Of a stretch of DNA of 64,000 bases, positions 63,924-64,000 are shown piece by piece. The position numbers and the translations under genes were made by a program. The DNA is from Bordetella genomosp. 13. Lineage in GTDB: Bacteria; Pseudomonadota; Gammaproteobacteria; Burkholderiales; Burkholderiaceae_B. A model generated the notes under the pieces. The model saw nothing but the letters and a program-made list of their open reading frames with translations, was not told the origin of the DNA and did not search any database. Position 1 is the first letter of the stretch, and the number at the start of each line of letters is the position of its first letter. Location of the stretch: NCBI RefSeq assembly GCF_007679965.1, contig NZ_VEHL01000008.1:292930-356929 (forward strand). Reading direction: 5' to 3'.

Positions 63924-64000
63924 TGAACTGACCCCTGAAAGTTGGACGAGATCCGACCTTCGGGGGTTTTTGCATGGCGAAGTACGACGAGCGTTTCAAG
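63924..64000 (+). mobile_element. Left end of a probable IS3-family insertion sequence (cut by window edge)
   Basis: Begins with TGAACTGACCCCTGAAAG, a TG-starting inverted-repeat-like end, followed by a T-rich stretch and then the start of a transposase-like frame at 63974. The right end lies outside the window, so the family is judged only from the terminus and the first residues MAKYDERFK, which resemble IS3/IS150-group OrfA starts. Confidence 0.6.
63974..64000 (+). CDS. Partial transposase OrfA (5' end only)
   Basis: Nine codons, MAKYDERFK, are visible before the window ends. The start resembles OrfA of IS150-group elements. Possible CCCC/GGGG pairing (63932-63935 with 63962-63965) followed by TTTTT lies just before the ATG. 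Confidence 0.5.

Overview
The window is a high-GC, densely coded bacterial chromosome segment with betaproteobacterial gene order, most like Alcaligenaceae (Bordetella or Achromobacter). Three things point there: the run valS-ndk-rlmN-rodZ-ispG-hisS-yfgM-bamB-der-hisC-hfq-hflX-hflK-hflC-hisZ-purA; rpsU-dnaG-rpoD followed by a CAU tRNA; and two stand-alone Bug/TTT-type solute receptors, a family known to be greatly expanded in Bordetella. The genus call is inference from gene order and protein motifs, not from a database search.

Layout. (1) 1-1.8 kb: rpsP-rimM-trmD. (2) 2-6.2 kb: an XRE-cupin regulator heading a polar amino-acid ABC transporter (binding protein, permease, ATPase) and an FAD amine/amino-acid oxidase, a probable uptake-and-oxidation operon for an amino acid or polyamine conjugate. 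(3) 6.3-9.4 kb: a two-component system divergent from a MipA/OmpV outer-membrane protein, with a PmrA/QseB-like box between them. (4) 9.4-12.2 kb: LysR regulator divergent from an RraA/HMG-aldolase-like protein and a Bug receptor. (5) 12.2-16.3 kb: FadR-family repressor divergent from lutABC (L-lactate oxidation); a perfect 27-bp palindrome overlaps the predicted lut transcription start.

(6) 16.5-28.2 kb is the accessory centrepiece: twelve tightly packed same-strand genes. They encode a membrane fatty-acid desaturase, a stand-alone acyl carrier protein, a CFA-synthase-like methyltransferase, a cytochrome P450, a type II thioesterase, a fatty acyl-AMP ligase, a hotdog thioesterase, an AEC-family permease, a SyrP/TauD-like Fe(II) oxygenase, an HD-like protein of unknown function, a mandelate-racemase-type enolase and an Sfp-type phosphopantetheinyl transferase. 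No NRPS or PKS is present. The set looks like a self-contained pathway that loads a fatty acid on a dedicated ACP, desaturates, C1-modifies and hydroxylates it, and releases it, with a second group of enzymes acting on a small polar or amino-acid-like partner. The product is unknown.

(7) 28.4-53.7 kb is core housekeeping. It contains points of interest in its control regions: a possible attenuator before hisZ-purA, a terminator-like hairpin in the rpsU leader, a 15-bp tandem repeat and about 1 kb without a gene between dnaG and rpoD, a Lys/Gly/Trp repeat in DnaG and an Ala/Lys-rich tail on RpoD. (8) 53.6-63.8 kb is mixed: two CAU tRNAs (one elongator/Ile2, one initiator), a Bug receptor, a hybrid histidine kinase, a DUF1275 membrane protein, a MocR-type regulator, a DUF2917-like protein whose 3' end runs into tRNA-fMet, an entericidin-like peptide, small lipoproteins and a long aspartate carbamoyltransferase. 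(9) The right edge cuts the left end of a probable IS3-family insertion sequence.
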